DNA of 64,000 nucleotides. It comes from Chloroflexota bacterium. GTDB lineage: Bacteria > Chloroflexota > Dehalococcoidia > JACPEP01. The stretch covers positions 62,001 through 126,000 of the forward strand of contig JACPEP010000042.1 in NCBI GenBank assembly GCA_016183425.1, given 5' to 3'. Shown here one piece after another: positions 15,147 to 24,628 of this stretch. The notes under the pieces were generated by a model, which was not told where the DNA came from, ran no database searches, and saw only the letters and a list, made by a program, of their open reading frames with translations. The position numbers and the translations under genes are program-made. How positions within the stretch are numbered: position 1 is the stretch's first letter; every line of letters starts with the position of its first letter.

Positions 15147-18100
15147 TCAGGCCAGGGCTTCCACTACCCGTTGCAGCACCTCCGGCCATCTCTTCCGCAA
15201 GCGCTTCATGTCCAGGCGCACCTGCCGATGCCCTACCGTTAGCCCATCCTTGGGCATGGATTCAAGGCGGCGGTTCAGCTCCCTTTCCCCCTTGAGAACC
15301 AGCAAATTGCCTTCGGTGCTCAGGGAGTGAAGCTGAGCGGCAGTGGCCAAGACCCTGAGGCGCAGGATATAAAGGAGGTTGGCTACCGGCTCCGGTAGCT
15401 GCCCGAAACGGTCTCGTAGCTCCTGGGCCATATCTTCCCCCTTCTCTACCGAGGCAATGGCCGCCATACGGCGGTAGAAATCCAGGCGAGTGTTCTCGTC
15501 GGGGATGTAATCGGTGGGGATGTAGGCGGGGAGGGGCAGATCTATGGAGGGGAGGAGTCGTTCTTCGACTTTGGGGGCACCGGCCTGCCCGGCCTTGAGG
15601 TCGGCCACCGCCTCAGCCAACATCCGGCTGTAGAGGTCAAAGCCCACGGTCTCCATATGGCCGCTCTGCTCCGGCCCCAGGAGGTTGCCCGCGCCTCGTA
15701 TCTCCAGGTCTTTCATGGCTATGTGGAAACCGGCCCCTAGCTCCGTGGCCTGGAAGATGGTGCGCAATCGTTTCTCGGCGGCTTCGGTTAGTCTTTTCTG
15801 GGGGCGGAAGAGGAAATAGGCATAGGCTCGGTTGGCCCCTCGTCCTACTCGACCCCGCAACTGGTAAAGTTGAGATAGCCCCAGACGATCGGCCTCGTTA
15901 ATGATGAGGGTGTTGACGTTGGGCAGGTCCAACCCTGACTCGATGATAGTGGTACATACCAAGACGTCTATGTTGCCCGGTAGGAACTTCAGCATTACTC
16001 CTTCCAGCTCCTCCTCGGGTAGCTGGCCGTGGGCGATGGCCAGCTTTGCCTCTGGTACCAACTCTCGCAATTGGTTGGTCATCCAGCCGATGTTCTGCAC
16101 CCGGTTATGGACGAAGAACACCTGGCCATTTCGATCCATTTCCCTAAGGATGGCTTCCCGAACCAACCTTTCGCTGTAAGTGCCTACGTAGGTCTTTATG
16201 GGGAGGCGTTCATCAGGAGGCGTCTCCATAACACTCATGTCACGCACTCCAGCCAGGGAAATGTACAGAGTGCGGGGGATGGGGGTGGCGGTGAGGGTGA
16301 GGACATCCACCTCTCGACGAATCTGCTTCAGTCGCTCCTTATGGGCCACCCCGAAGCGCTGTTCCTCGTCGATGATAACCAGCCCCAGGTTTTTGAACTC
16401 CACGTCTTTCTGAATCAGGCGGTGGGTGCCGATGCAGATGTCCACCGTCCCCTCTCTGAGGCCACCAAGGACGGTCTGCTGCTCAGCCTCGGAGCGGAAG
16501 CGCCTCAGCATCTCTACTTGCACGGGGCAGGCCTTCAGACGCTGAGCGAAGGTGTTATAGTGCTGCTGGGCGAGGACGGTGGTGGGCACCAGAATGGCCA
16601 CCTGCGCGCCGTGGCTTACGGCCTTGAAGGCGGCCCGCAGGGCCACCTCCGTCTTGCCGTAACCTACGTCGCCGCACACCAGGCGATCCATTGGCTTGGG
16701 TTGCTCCATATCCTGTTTTACATCTTGAACCGCCTGAAGCTGGTCTGACGTCTCCACATAGGGGAAGGAGGCCTCCAGCTCCTGTTGCCACTGGCTGTCT
16801 GGAGAGAAGGCAATGCCCTCCATTACCTCCCGGGTGGCCTGAGTGGCCAGGAGCTCTTGGGCCAGCTCGGCGACGGCGCGGCGTACCCGCTGTCGGAGGC
16901 GGGCCCACTCCTGCGTTCCCAATCGGCTTAAGGAGGGGGGTTCGCTTCCAGAGCCAATGTAAGGCCCGATACGGTCTACTTGTTCGGAGGGGACATAAAG
17001 GCGGTCGCCCTCAGCGTACTCCAGGATGATGTAATCCCTCTCCACGCTGTCGCGGCTCATGTGGATTATGCCGCCGTAGCGGGCGATGCCGTGGTCCACA
17101 TGGACGACGTAGTCTCCCACCGAGAGGTGAGGCAGGGGGAGGCGATGGGGGGATAGCCGTCGTGAGCGGCGCCCCTCTTTGGCCCAACCGAAGACCTCGG
17201 TGTCGGTGAGGAGGGTAAGAGCGGGGCTACCTTCCTGTCCCCGGAGGCGCCATCCCGCTCCCAAGGAGCCGCGGATCAGGGTCACTGAATCCGGGGGAGG
17301 CGGTTGACTTACCTCCTCTTGGGGGAAGATGGCGTTTTCCTGCTCCCGAAGGAGCTCCGAAAGGCGGCTAGCCTGGTGGGAGAGGATTATCAGGCGTCCT
17401 TCCCCATTCCGACGGATGGTGGACTGGAGGAGTGCCTCCAGACGCCCGCCGTAGGAGGGGGGAACAGTGAATCCTAGAGTATGTTCTTCTGTTTCTTTTT
17501 CAGTATCCCACTCCTTAAGGGTAATGCGCCGCTGTTTCTGAGCGATGATCTTCTCTAGCTCTGACCATTGGAAGTAGGGTCGGGGGAAGTCTTCTGGCAG
17601 CCCCTGGGACTGTCTTTGCTCCTGGGCCTGGTTGTCCAACTCATCTATCAGGCTGTGGATATCCTCGGGCTCCTCCAGCACCAAAAGAGTTTGGTTGGGT
17701 AGGTGCTCCAGGAGGCTGCCCTGATGGAAGAGGGGGGCGTAGAAGTCCATACCCTCAAAGACTTGCCCCGAAATCAGCTTTTCTATTTCCTCCTCCAATT
17801 TGGGCCAGGAGCCTCCGTTGTGGGATAAGGAGGGCCAGTCGTGCCGGTGTTTGTTCTTGAAGGGGAGAAGCATCTCTCGCGCCGGACCAACCGTGGCCTG
17901 AGATACCAGATTCACCGACCGTTGGGTGGCTGGATCAAAGAGGCGAAGGCTCTCCACAGTGTTTCCTACCATCTCCACCCGTAGGGGGAGGTGGACGTGG
18001 GGAGGGTAGATGTCCAGGATGCCGCCCCGACGGGCTGCGGTGCCGGGAACCTCCACGGTGGCCACCCCTTCATAGCCCATGTCTAGCCATTTGGCATAGA

Positions 18101-18572
18101 GCTGATCTCGGTCTATGCTGTCGCCTGTTTGCAGGGTATGGCACGCAGCGGAAAAGTCCGCTGCTGAGAGTGTCTTGTGAGCTAGACCGCGAGGAGAGGT
18201 TACTATCAGGGGTGGGGGGTTTTGGCTCCGGGTCTGGTAAAGAGCGTGGAGAACCTTGAGACGCTGATGGACGACGCTTGGATCCAGGGGCAGGCGCTCG
18301 TAGGGAAGGGCTTCTGGGTTGGGGAACCAGTGGACGAGGACCTCGTCGCCGCACCAAGCGGAGAGCTCCTCCACCCAGTAGCGGGCTTTATCCCAACGAC
18401 GGGCGACGATGAGGAGGGGGCACTGGAGCCTGCGCCAGAGACAGGCCACCACATAGGGCCGGGCCGCTTCTAAAAGATGAACAGAGGCGTTGTTGCCGCC
18501 TTCTACTGTGTCCACCAGCCGGTGGAAGGTGGCAACATCATCTAGAAGGGGCAAGAGGCCAGAGAGATTCAT
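15147..18572 (-). CDS. mfd: Transcription-repair coupling factor Mfd
   Basis: 1141 aa, full length. Mfd removes stalled RNA polymerase and recruits UvrA to the lesion. In order: UvrB-homology N-terminal region, CarD-like RNAP-interaction domain (SVGDYVVHVDHGIARYGGI), RecG-type translocase motor with Walker A CGDVGYGKTEVA, Walker B IIDEEQRFG, TATPIPRTL, and the TRG motif around GAGNLLGPEQSGHMETVG, then the C-terminal D7 domain. Its ATG overlaps the stop of prmC by 4 nt (ATGA), giving a prfA-prmC-mfd operon read on the minus strand. Confidence 0.97.
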   Translation of the reverse strand: MNLSGLLPLLDDVATFHRLVDTVEGGNNASVHLLEAARPYVVACLWRRLQCPLLIVARRWDKARYWVEELSAWCGDEVLVHWFPNPEALPYERLPLDPSVVHQRLKVLHALYQTRSQNPPPLIVTSPRGLAHKTLSAADFSAACHTLQTGDSIDRDQLYAKWLDMGYEGVATVEVPGTAARRGGILDIYPPHVHLPLRVEMVGNTVESLRLFDPATQRSVNLVSQATVGPAREMLLPFKNKHRHDWPSLSHNGGSWPKLEEEIEKLISGQVFEGMDFYAPLFHQGSLLEHLPNQTLLVLEEPEDIHSLIDELDNQAQEQRQSQGLPEDFPRPYFQWSELEKIIAQKQRRITLKEWDTEKETEEHTLGFTVPPSYGGRLEALLQSTIRRNGEGRLIILSHQASRLSELLREQENAIFPQEEVSQPPPPDSVTLIRGSLGAGWRLRGQEGSPALTLLTDTEVFGWAKEGRRSRRLSPHRLPLPHLSVGDYVVHVDHGIARYGGIIHMSRDSVERDYIILEYAEGDRLYVPSEQVDRIGPYIGSGSEPPSLSRLGTQEWARLRQRVRRAVAELAQELLATQATREVMEGIAFSPDSQWQQELEASFPYVETSDQLQAVQDVKQDMEQPKPMDRLVCGDVGYGKTEVALRAAFKAVSHGAQVAILVPTTVLAQQHYNTFAQRLKACPVQVEMLRRFRSEAEQQTVLGGLREGTVDICIGTHRLIQKDVEFKNLGLVIIDEEQRFGVAHKERLKQIRREVDVLTLTATPIPRTLYISLAGVRDMSVMETPPDERLPIKTYVGTYSERLVREAILREMDRNGQVFFVHNRVQNIGWMTNQLRELVPEAKLAIAHGQLPEEELEGVMLKFLPGNIDVLVCTTIIESGLDLPNVNTLIINEADRLGLSQLYQLRGRVGRGANRAYAYFLFRPQKRLTEAAEKRLRTIFQATELGAGFHIAMKDLEIRGAGNLLGPEQSGHMETVGFDLYSRMLAEAVADLKAGQAGAPKVEERLLPSIDLPLPAYIPTDYIPDENTRLDFYRRMAAIASVEKGEDMAQELRDRFGQLPEPVANLLYILRLRVLATAAQLHSLSTEGNLLVLKGERELNRRLESMPKDGLTVGHRQVRLDMKRLRKRWPEVLQRVVEALA

Positions 18573-19420
18573 GGGATAAGAGCGTCTGTCCTTACCAGAA
18601 GCACTCGGTCTTTGCCAGCCAGGTCGGGGATTACCACTATCTCGCTTTTAGGGAAATATTTTCTGGCTATTGGGACCGCTTCTTGTTTCTGGCTTTCGCC
18701 TATCTCTATCAGAAGCGCGCCGCCGGGTCGAAGCTTTGGTCCGGCGGTGGCCAGAAAACGGGCGATACAGTGGAGGCCATCCTCTCCGCCATCCAGGGCG
18801 ATGGCAGGCTCGAAATGCCTTATCTCCGGCGCCAGTGTCGGCAAGGTGACATGGCTGATGTATGGCAGATTGGCTACAAGAAGGTCGACGGCATGGGGTA
18901 GCGGATCGACCAGGTCGCCCTGCAATAGGTGAACCCGTTCTTGTACACCGTGACGGCGACAATTGATGGCCGCCACCTCAAGGGCCGGGGAGGAGATATC
19001 AGTGGCATAAAACAGGGTATGTGGCAGATTCACCGCCAGGCTTACTGCTATGGCCCCGCTGCCCGTGCCCACATCGGCCGCCAAATGTATCCCCTTCTCC
19101 TCGGCGATCTGGAGAGCCTTTTCTACCAGGAGCTCGCTCTCTGGTCTGGGTATTAACACTCGGCCATCCACGTAGAACTCCAGGCCGAAGAAGAAGCGGC
19201 GGCGAATTATGTAGGGAAGGGGTTCCCGTCGAAGGCGGCGGGCCAGAAGCTGGTGCAGAACCTCTTCATTGGCTGGCGAGATGTCTTGGGTCAGGTTTTG
19301 AAAAAGACTTTCTCTCGTCATCCCGGTGACGGCCATGAGCAAGAGCTGGGCCTCCAGGTAAGCTTCTTCTTGCGATATGGAGGAGAGACAACGCACAGCG
19401 TCAGTCAGGGACTGTCTCAT
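18569..19420 (-). CDS. prmC: Release factor glutamine methyltransferase PrmC (HemK)
   Basis: 283 aa. PrmC N5-methylates the Gln of the GGQ loop of peptide-chain release factors. The N-terminal helical domain is followed by the SAM site (AADVGTGSGAIAVSLA) and the diagnostic NPPY-type loop, here VANLPYIS, with Leu replacing the first Pro of NPPY. The start is set at the ATG giving MRQSLTDAV; an in-frame TTG lies 6 nt upstream. It overlaps prfA, its substrate's gene, by 20 nt, which is the classic arrangement. Confidence 0.95.
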   Translation of the reverse strand: MRQSLTDAVRCLSSISQEEAYLEAQLLLMAVTGMTRESLFQNLTQDISPANEEVLHQLLARRLRREPLPYIIRRRFFFGLEFYVDGRVLIPRPESELLVEKALQIAEEKGIHLAADVGTGSGAIAVSLAVNLPHTLFYATDISSPALEVAAINCRRHGVQERVHLLQGDLVDPLPHAVDLLVANLPYISHVTLPTLAPEIRHFEPAIALDGGEDGLHCIARFLATAGPKLRPGGALLIEIGESQKQEAVPIARKYFPKSEIVVIPDLAGKDRVLLVRTDALIP

Positions 19421-20504
19421 TGTCAAATAGGGCTGCCTCCTTTTCGGCTCCGTCCCGGGCTGCGATCATGTCCACCATCTCATCCATCTCTCCGCCCAGT
19501 ATTGCGGGAAGGTTGTAAAGGCTGATGCCCGCCCGATGGTCGGTGACTCTGCTCTGAGGGAAGTTGTAGGTGCGGATCTTCTCCGCCCGCTCGCCGCTGC
19601 CCACCTGGGAGCGCCGGGACTCTCTTGTCTCAGTCATGCGTTGCTGCTCCTGTAACTCCAGAAGGCGGGCCCGCAGGATGGCCATGGCCTTGGTGCGGTT
19701 CCTAAACTGGGAACGTTCGTCCTGGCAGGTAACTACGATGCCGGTGGGGACGTGGGTGATGCGGACAGCGGTGGCCACCTTGTTCACATTCTGGCCCCCA
19801 GCGCCGCTACTGTGAAAGATGTCGGTGCGAATATCGTCGGGGCTTATGTCTACCTCCACCTCTTCTGCCTCGGCAAGGACAGCTACGGTGGCAGTGGAGG
19901 TGTGGATGCGCCCCGAGGCCTCGGTCACCGGGACTCTCTGAACCCGATGGACGCCCCGCTCGTACTTGAAGCGACTGAAGGCCCCCCGCCCCAGCACCTC
20001 GAAGATGATCTCCTTAAAACCGCCCACCTCGCTGGGGCTGGTGCTGATGACCTCTACCTCCCACCCTTTGAACTCGGCATATCGGGAATACATACGGAAG
20101 AGATCGGCGGCGAAAAGGGTAGCCTCACTACCGCCCGTCCCCGCCCGGATCTCCACAAATATATCCTTGTTATCGTTGGGGTCCCGGGGTAGGAACATCT
20201 TTTTGATGCCTTGCCACAAATCCTCCCGCTGCCGCTCCAGTCGCTCTACCTCCTCCTGGGCCAGGGCGGCTAACTCTGACCCATCGCCTAAAAGGGCGCG
20301 GGCCTCTTTCAGTTGATGATCTATCTCCCGGAAGTGACGATACCGGCTCACGGCTTCTTGCAACCGGGCTTGCTCTTTAGCCAGCTCTTGGAGCCGCGAG
20401 AGGTCTGACATTACATCTGGCTGGGCCATGAGGTAGTTCAGCTCCTCGTATCTTTTCTCCAGCGCCGCTAGCTTATTCTCTAAGATGGTCAGCCTATCTT
20501 CCAT
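19401..20504 (-). CDS. prfA: Peptide chain release factor 1
   Basis: 367 aa. RF1 terminates translation at UAA and UAG. The RF1-specific codon-recognition tripeptide is PVT in HRVQRVPVTEASGRIHTS (RF2 would have SPF), and the catalytic GGQ is in SSGAGGQNVNKV. Length is normal. It is the first gene of the prfA-prmC-mfd-(kef) minus-strand series. The stretch 20505-20707 upstream has no evident gene. Confidence 0.97.
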   Translation of the reverse strand: MEDRLTILENKLAALEKRYEELNYLMAQPDVMSDLSRLQELAKEQARLQEAVSRYRHFREIDHQLKEARALLGDGSELAALAQEEVERLERQREDLWQGIKKMFLPRDPNDNKDIFVEIRAGTGGSEATLFAADLFRMYSRYAEFKGWEVEVISTSPSEVGGFKEIIFEVLGRGAFSRFKYERGVHRVQRVPVTEASGRIHTSTATVAVLAEAEEVEVDISPDDIRTDIFHSSGAGGQNVNKVATAVRITHVPTGIVVTCQDERSQFRNRTKAMAILRARLLELQEQQRMTETRESRRSQVGSGERAEKIRTYNFPQSRVTDHRAGISLYNLPAILGGEMDEMVDMIAARDGAEKEAALFDNETVPD

Positions 20505-20707
20505 GGTGCTTCAATCCTCGTACAATTCCTCTTGTCAGAGAATATTATAGCATGGGCACGGTGAGACGCGGGGTCTTATTCAAAAAATCCCAGGCTTAAG
20601 CCTGAGGTATGGATTTGTAGCTATTTGCAGATGGCCCTGGTGGCGGGTGTCGGGGCGGTTTTTCGGAGCTCTGTCATTACATACTAATCGAGCAACCGCG
20701 TGCCAGG

Positions 20708-21481
20708 CTATTTTTTTGGTGGTTGACTGTGTAGGGCTATAGACTGGTGGGAGCCAGCGGGGTGTTCATGGGCCCAGCGGTTCAACCAATCCAACTGATT
20801 CTGGGCTAAATCGACGCCGTTCCGGTAAAGTCTGGCTTCTTTGATGGCCTCCGTCATGGGCCATCCATCAACGGCATACCTGATCAAGGCAACCATTGTA
20901 CCGGTACGCCCTGTTCCTGCCTTACAATGAATTAGCACGGGCCAGTTCCGAGAATCTATTATAAAGTCAAGGAAACGCTTCGACTGCTCGGCGGACGGGC
21001 TCGTCTCATCCTGGATATTGAGCCATAAATAGTTACTAAAACCAAGGTTCAATATGGAATCCGTGGTGTCACTAGTCTCCCGTCGAAGGTTAACGATACT
21101 CTTGAAACCATGATTCAAAAGCCATTGATAATTAGCCTCGGTCGGCTGGCCAGACCTATAGACGATGCCCTTTTCTACCACTCCAAACATTTCAATGGGG
21201 GGATTTTCAATTGGCTCTGAAATAGGACTCGGTGTCCAAACCGCCACCCTGGATGTTTCAGAGCTCAAGCCGACACTTCCAGGACCATCAGCTTTATCAC
21301 CCTCTTCTTCTGAAAGCTGGGCATTAATGTTAGGTTCAATGATGTGGCTTAAAGAACTGGAATAAACCTTGTACCAGAAATAAGTTAGGGGAGGGATAGT
21401 GTTGTCCTTGGCATGAGTAAGCGGCTGGAACAACACCAGAATAGCAGCGATAGCCATTATCCCGCGCAAGCGAATTTTCAC
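20708..21481 (-). CDS. Exported protein-tyrosine/dual-specificity phosphatase-like protein
   Basis: About 257 aa. A signal segment (GIMAIAAILVLFQPLTHA) is followed by a ~70-residue linker and a DSP-like catalytic domain. The P-loop is HCKAGTGRTG, the CX5R signature with the following hydroxyl residue replaced by Gly-Thr. The substrate-entry part GVVEKGIVYRSGQPTEANYQWL resembles bacterial DSP/PTP proteins such as those in PF22785/PF13350-type families. I favour a GTG at 21481; a TTG at 21511 adds 10 residues. Its base composition is visibly AT-richer than mfd or cca, suggesting transfer. Exported phosphatases of this class may act on lipids or surface proteins; substrate unknown. Confidence 0.75.
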   Translation of the reverse strand: MKIRLRGIMAIAAILVLFQPLTHAKDNTIPPLTYFWYKVYSSSLSHIIEPNINAQLSEEEGDKADGPGSVGLSSETSRVAVWTPSPISEPIENPPIEMFGVVEKGIVYRSGQPTEANYQWLLNHGFKSIVNLRRETSDTTDSILNLGFSNYLWLNIQDETSPSAEQSKRFLDFIIDSRNWPVLIHCKAGTGRTGTMVALIRYAVDGWPMTEAIKEARLYRNGVDLAQNQLDWLNRWAHEHPAGSHQSIALHSQPPKK

Positions 21482-21700
21482 GGTCGTACCTGCCAGCCTT
21501 TCAGGCGGCAATTAGCGTACATAAAACCAATTATATCTGGGATAACCTCGGCTTGCAATAAATTGTTTTCAATAAATAAAATGTCTAGTATGGCCGAAAA
21601 AGTCGCTCTCCCTTTTTCGGGGTAAGGTTATCTGTCATCACGCATCTCGTGTTGGGGTTTCGACGGGTATCGTCAAGTGTTGTGTGCACACAGTATTGCT

Positions 21701-22960
21701 CTAGGAGGTTCTTTCCGCTAAGAGGTGACACACCAGAGCCTCTTCCTCTTCTCTGGTGTGCACCTCTCCGTCCAGCCGAGCCTGCCGCAAGCCCTGCAAT
21801 ATCTGCCCCATGATGGGGCCGGGGGGAACTCCTATCTCTCTCAAAGCCTCTCCGTTGAGGGCGGGGCGAAGGTGGCGGAGCTGACGAAGGTATTTTTGTA
21901 GATTGAGGCGCGCTATGGGGTCGTCACATGCCACGATAGCGGCGGCTACGGCCGCGGGGTGAAGGGGGTCCAAAAGTCGGCACAGGGCGCTGGGGAGAAG
22001 GTAGGGATTGGACAGCTCGGTCCTCTTAGCTCTCAGGGTCTGGAGGTCTACAATGGAAGTGGCTCTCCGGCCGGACAGCTTCAACCGGCGAAGGAGTGTT
22101 TCCATATCATTCTTGTTCATTCCATAGAGCCATAGGGCCAGGTAGACGGAGGCCAGGAGGTTTCGGGGTGTTTCCTTTCGTGCTTGGGAAAACTTTTCCC
22201 TCAGCCAACCGTTTCCCGAAAGATGAGGATGAATGGACTGGAGCACTCCCAGCTCTTGGGCACGTTGTAGCGCAAGCTCCGGCTCTTCTTCGGTGAGCAC
22301 AAGCTCCATCTCGCGGCGTATACGGTCGCCGCTGATGGTACTCAGCATCCCCACGTCTCTGCGTAGGAAAGTCTCGGTCTCGTCCTCCAAGTGAAAGGCG
22401 AGGCGCTGCTCGTAGCGTAGAGCACGGAGGATGCGGGTGGCGTCGTCGACGAAGCTTTTGGGGTGCAGAATACGGATCAGTCTGCGCGTGATGTCCGACT
22501 GCCCGCTGAAGGGGTCTATCACCAGGCCCAAGTGGGGTAGAGAGAGGGGGGCCGCCATAGCGTTTATGGTGAAATCACGGCGGGCCAGGTCCTCCAACAG
22601 GGTGCCTCGACTTACCGTAGGCAGGGCCCCCGGGTGGGCGTAGCTTTCCTTGCGGGCGGTGGCAATATCCATGGATAGGGAGCCCCGCCGGTACTTGGCG
22701 GTGCCGAAGCGGGAATGGACAGTTACCTCTCCCCCTAGAGAGTCCTTCATGCGCTGGGCGACAAGGATGGCGTCACCCTCTACCACCAAGTCCACATCCA
22801 CGACGGGTCGGTGGAGGAGGATGTCGCGAAGGGCGCCCCCCACCAAGTATAGGGATAGTTTCAGTTCTGCCGCTGCCTCGCCAGCGGCCTTCAAAAGCGG
22901 TGCCAGTGCGGGGGGCAGCCGCTGCGCTATGGCCAGGTTTGTTTCTTCAGGTTGTCCCAT
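21701..22960 (-). CDS. cca: CCA tRNA nucleotidyltransferase (class II)
   Basis: 419 aa. It adds or repairs the 3'-CCA of tRNAs. The nucleotidyltransferase motif is LVGGALRDILLHRPVVDVDLV (G-G-x-x-R-D...D-x-D), followed by DLARRDFTINAMA and the template-like EDETE/RD-RIRRE region. The C-terminal half lacks an HD domain but retains helical RNA-binding regions. Some members only add CC or A, and I cannot discriminate that here. The gene stands alone on the minus strand. Confidence 0.9.
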   Translation of the reverse strand: MGQPEETNLAIAQRLPPALAPLLKAAGEAAAELKLSLYLVGGALRDILLHRPVVDVDLVVEGDAILVAQRMKDSLGGEVTVHSRFGTAKYRRGSLSMDIATARKESYAHPGALPTVSRGTLLEDLARRDFTINAMAAPLSLPHLGLVIDPFSGQSDITRRLIRILHPKSFVDDATRILRALRYEQRLAFHLEDETETFLRRDVGMLSTISGDRIRREMELVLTEEEPELALQRAQELGVLQSIHPHLSGNGWLREKFSQARKETPRNLLASVYLALWLYGMNKNDMETLLRRLKLSGRRATSIVDLQTLRAKRTELSNPYLLPSALCRLLDPLHPAAVAAAIVACDDPIARLNLQKYLRQLRHLRPALNGEALREIGVPPGPIMGQILQGLRQARLDGEVHTREEEEALVCHLLAERTS

Positions 22961-23191
22961 GTAGATTTACAGGTGCCGGTAATCCCCTTGGTGCCTAGCC
23001 ATTGTAGCACCTGAGCTTCTTTAGCGCCAATACGGACTCGCTGTCAGCCAAGGCCTTTGCCTTTGGCACTGCGACGCTCTTATTTGCGGAGCATAATGGA
23101 GTATACTATAAATGAGGGATGTTCTCTTCTTCTAAAAGACGGGTCTTTTAAGGCCCTTGCGGCTTTGTTTGAAGGAAAAGGGGAGCAAAAA

Positions 23192-24628
23192 ATGGCCACC
23201 GAGTATCCTTTTCTGCTGGCGGGACAATGGCGGACTTCGAGGGAGCACCTGGAGGTACGAAATCCCTATAACGGTGATTTGATAGGAGTTACCTTTTTCG
23301 GTACCGAAGACCAGTTGGAGGAAAGCACCGAGAAGGCGGTTCAAGCCTTTGGCGAAGCCCGGCGGCTGACGGCCTTTCAACGCTCTCAAGCTTTGCGTCG
23401 ACTGAGAGAGCTTATCCTTAGGCGTGAGACGGAATTTGTCGAGACCATCGTGAAGGAGGCGGGCAAACCCTGGAAGGCCGCCGCGCTGGAGGTGCAGCGG
23501 GCTCTCTTTACCCTGGAGACAGCCAGCGAAGAGGCCAAGCGCATAGGGGGCGAGGTGATCCCCATGGATCTGATTTCAGGGGTGGCCGATGTAGTTGGTA
23601 TTGCTCAGCGCTTTCCGGTGGGGCCCGTGGCCGCTATCACCCCTTTCAACTTTCCCCTCAATCTGGCTCTTCACAAGATTGCCCCTGCTCTGGCCGTGGG
23701 CAACCCCATAGTGATCAAGCCGGCAAGCAAGACTCCGCTAACGTTGCTCCTCCTCGGCCAGCTCATTGGAGAGCTGGGTCTGCCGCCAGGGATGGTAAGC
23801 GTCATCCCTTTGACTAACCAGAGGGCGGGCCGGATGGTGGCCGACGACCGGTACAAGGTGCTCACCTTCACCGGCTCCGCAGAGGTGGGTTGGAGCCTGA
23901 AGGCAAAGGCGGGGAAGAAGCGGGTTGTTTTAGAGTTGGGGGGTAACGCAGGGGTAGTGGTGGACCAGGGCGCTCCCCTGGAACGGGCGGTGAAACGTAT
24001 CGTTGCCGGAGGCTATTCTTACGCTGGCCAGAGCTGTATCTCCGTGCAGCGGGTCTTTGTTCATTATGAAATCTTCGACCTCTTCACCCAGCGGCTGGTG
24101 GAGGAGGTGAAGGCCCTGAAGGTGGGCGACCCTATGGATAGGAATACGGACGTGGGGCCTCTCATCGATGAAGGGGCTGCCCGGCGCACTGAAGAGTGGT
24201 GCCAGGAGGCCATTGCCCAGGGGGCGAGTGCCCTGGTGGGAGGTAGCGCCCGGGGAAACATCTTTGAGCCCACGGTGCTAGTTAACGTAGATCCCAAGAG
24301 CCGGGTGTGCCGTCAGGAGGTGTTCGCCCCTGTGGTCGTTCTTTTCCCCTTCCATGATTTCGCCCAGGCGATAGCGGCTGTGAACGATACTGGTTACGGG
24401 CTGCAGGCGGGCGTCTTTACGCAGAGCCTGGAGCAGGCCCTCTATGCCTATCAGGAGCTAGAAGTGGGTGGAGTAATCATCAACGAGGTGCCCACCTTTC
24501 GCATGGATCATATGCCCTACGGGGGTACCAAAGACTCTGGTCTGGGACGGGAGGGCCTTCGTTACGCCATAGAGGAGATGACGGAAATAAAGCTCCTGGC
24601 CATCCATAAGCTGGGGGTGGGGAGATGA
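23192..24628 (+). CDS. NAD(P)-dependent aldehyde dehydrogenase
   Basis: 478 aa from the ATG at 23192, chosen because GGGGAGC lies just upstream and MATEYPFLLAGQW is a normal ALDH N-terminus; an in-frame start at 23057 is possible but unsupported. The catalytic Cys is in YAGQSCISVQRV and the general-base Glu in VLELGGNAG; FTGSAEVG binds the cofactor. It resembles lactaldehyde/glyceraldehyde-type or succinate-semialdehyde dehydrogenases. The last 4 bp overlap the next gene (ATGA), so the two enzymes are translationally coupled and probably act in one pathway. Confidence 0.92.
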   Translation: MATEYPFLLAGQWRTSREHLEVRNPYNGDLIGVTFFGTEDQLEESTEKAVQAFGEARRLTAFQRSQALRRLRELILRRETEFVETIVKEAGKPWKAAALEVQRALFTLETASEEAKRIGGEVIPMDLISGVADVVGIAQRFPVGPVAAITPFNFPLNLALHKIAPALAVGNPIVIKPASKTPLTLLLLGQLIGELGLPPGMVSVIPLTNQRAGRMVADDRYKVLTFTGSAEVGWSLKAKAGKKRVVLELGGNAGVVVDQGAPLERAVKRIVAGGYSYAGQSCISVQRVFVHYEIFDLFTQRLVEEVKALKVGDPMDRNTDVGPLIDEGAARRTEEWCQEAIAQGASALVGGSARGNIFEPTVLVNVDPKSRVCRQEVFAPVVVLFPFHDFAQAIAAVNDTGYGLQAGVFTQSLEQALYAYQELEVGGVIINEVPTFRMDHMPYGGTKDSGLGREGLRYAIEEMTEIKLLAIHKLGVGR

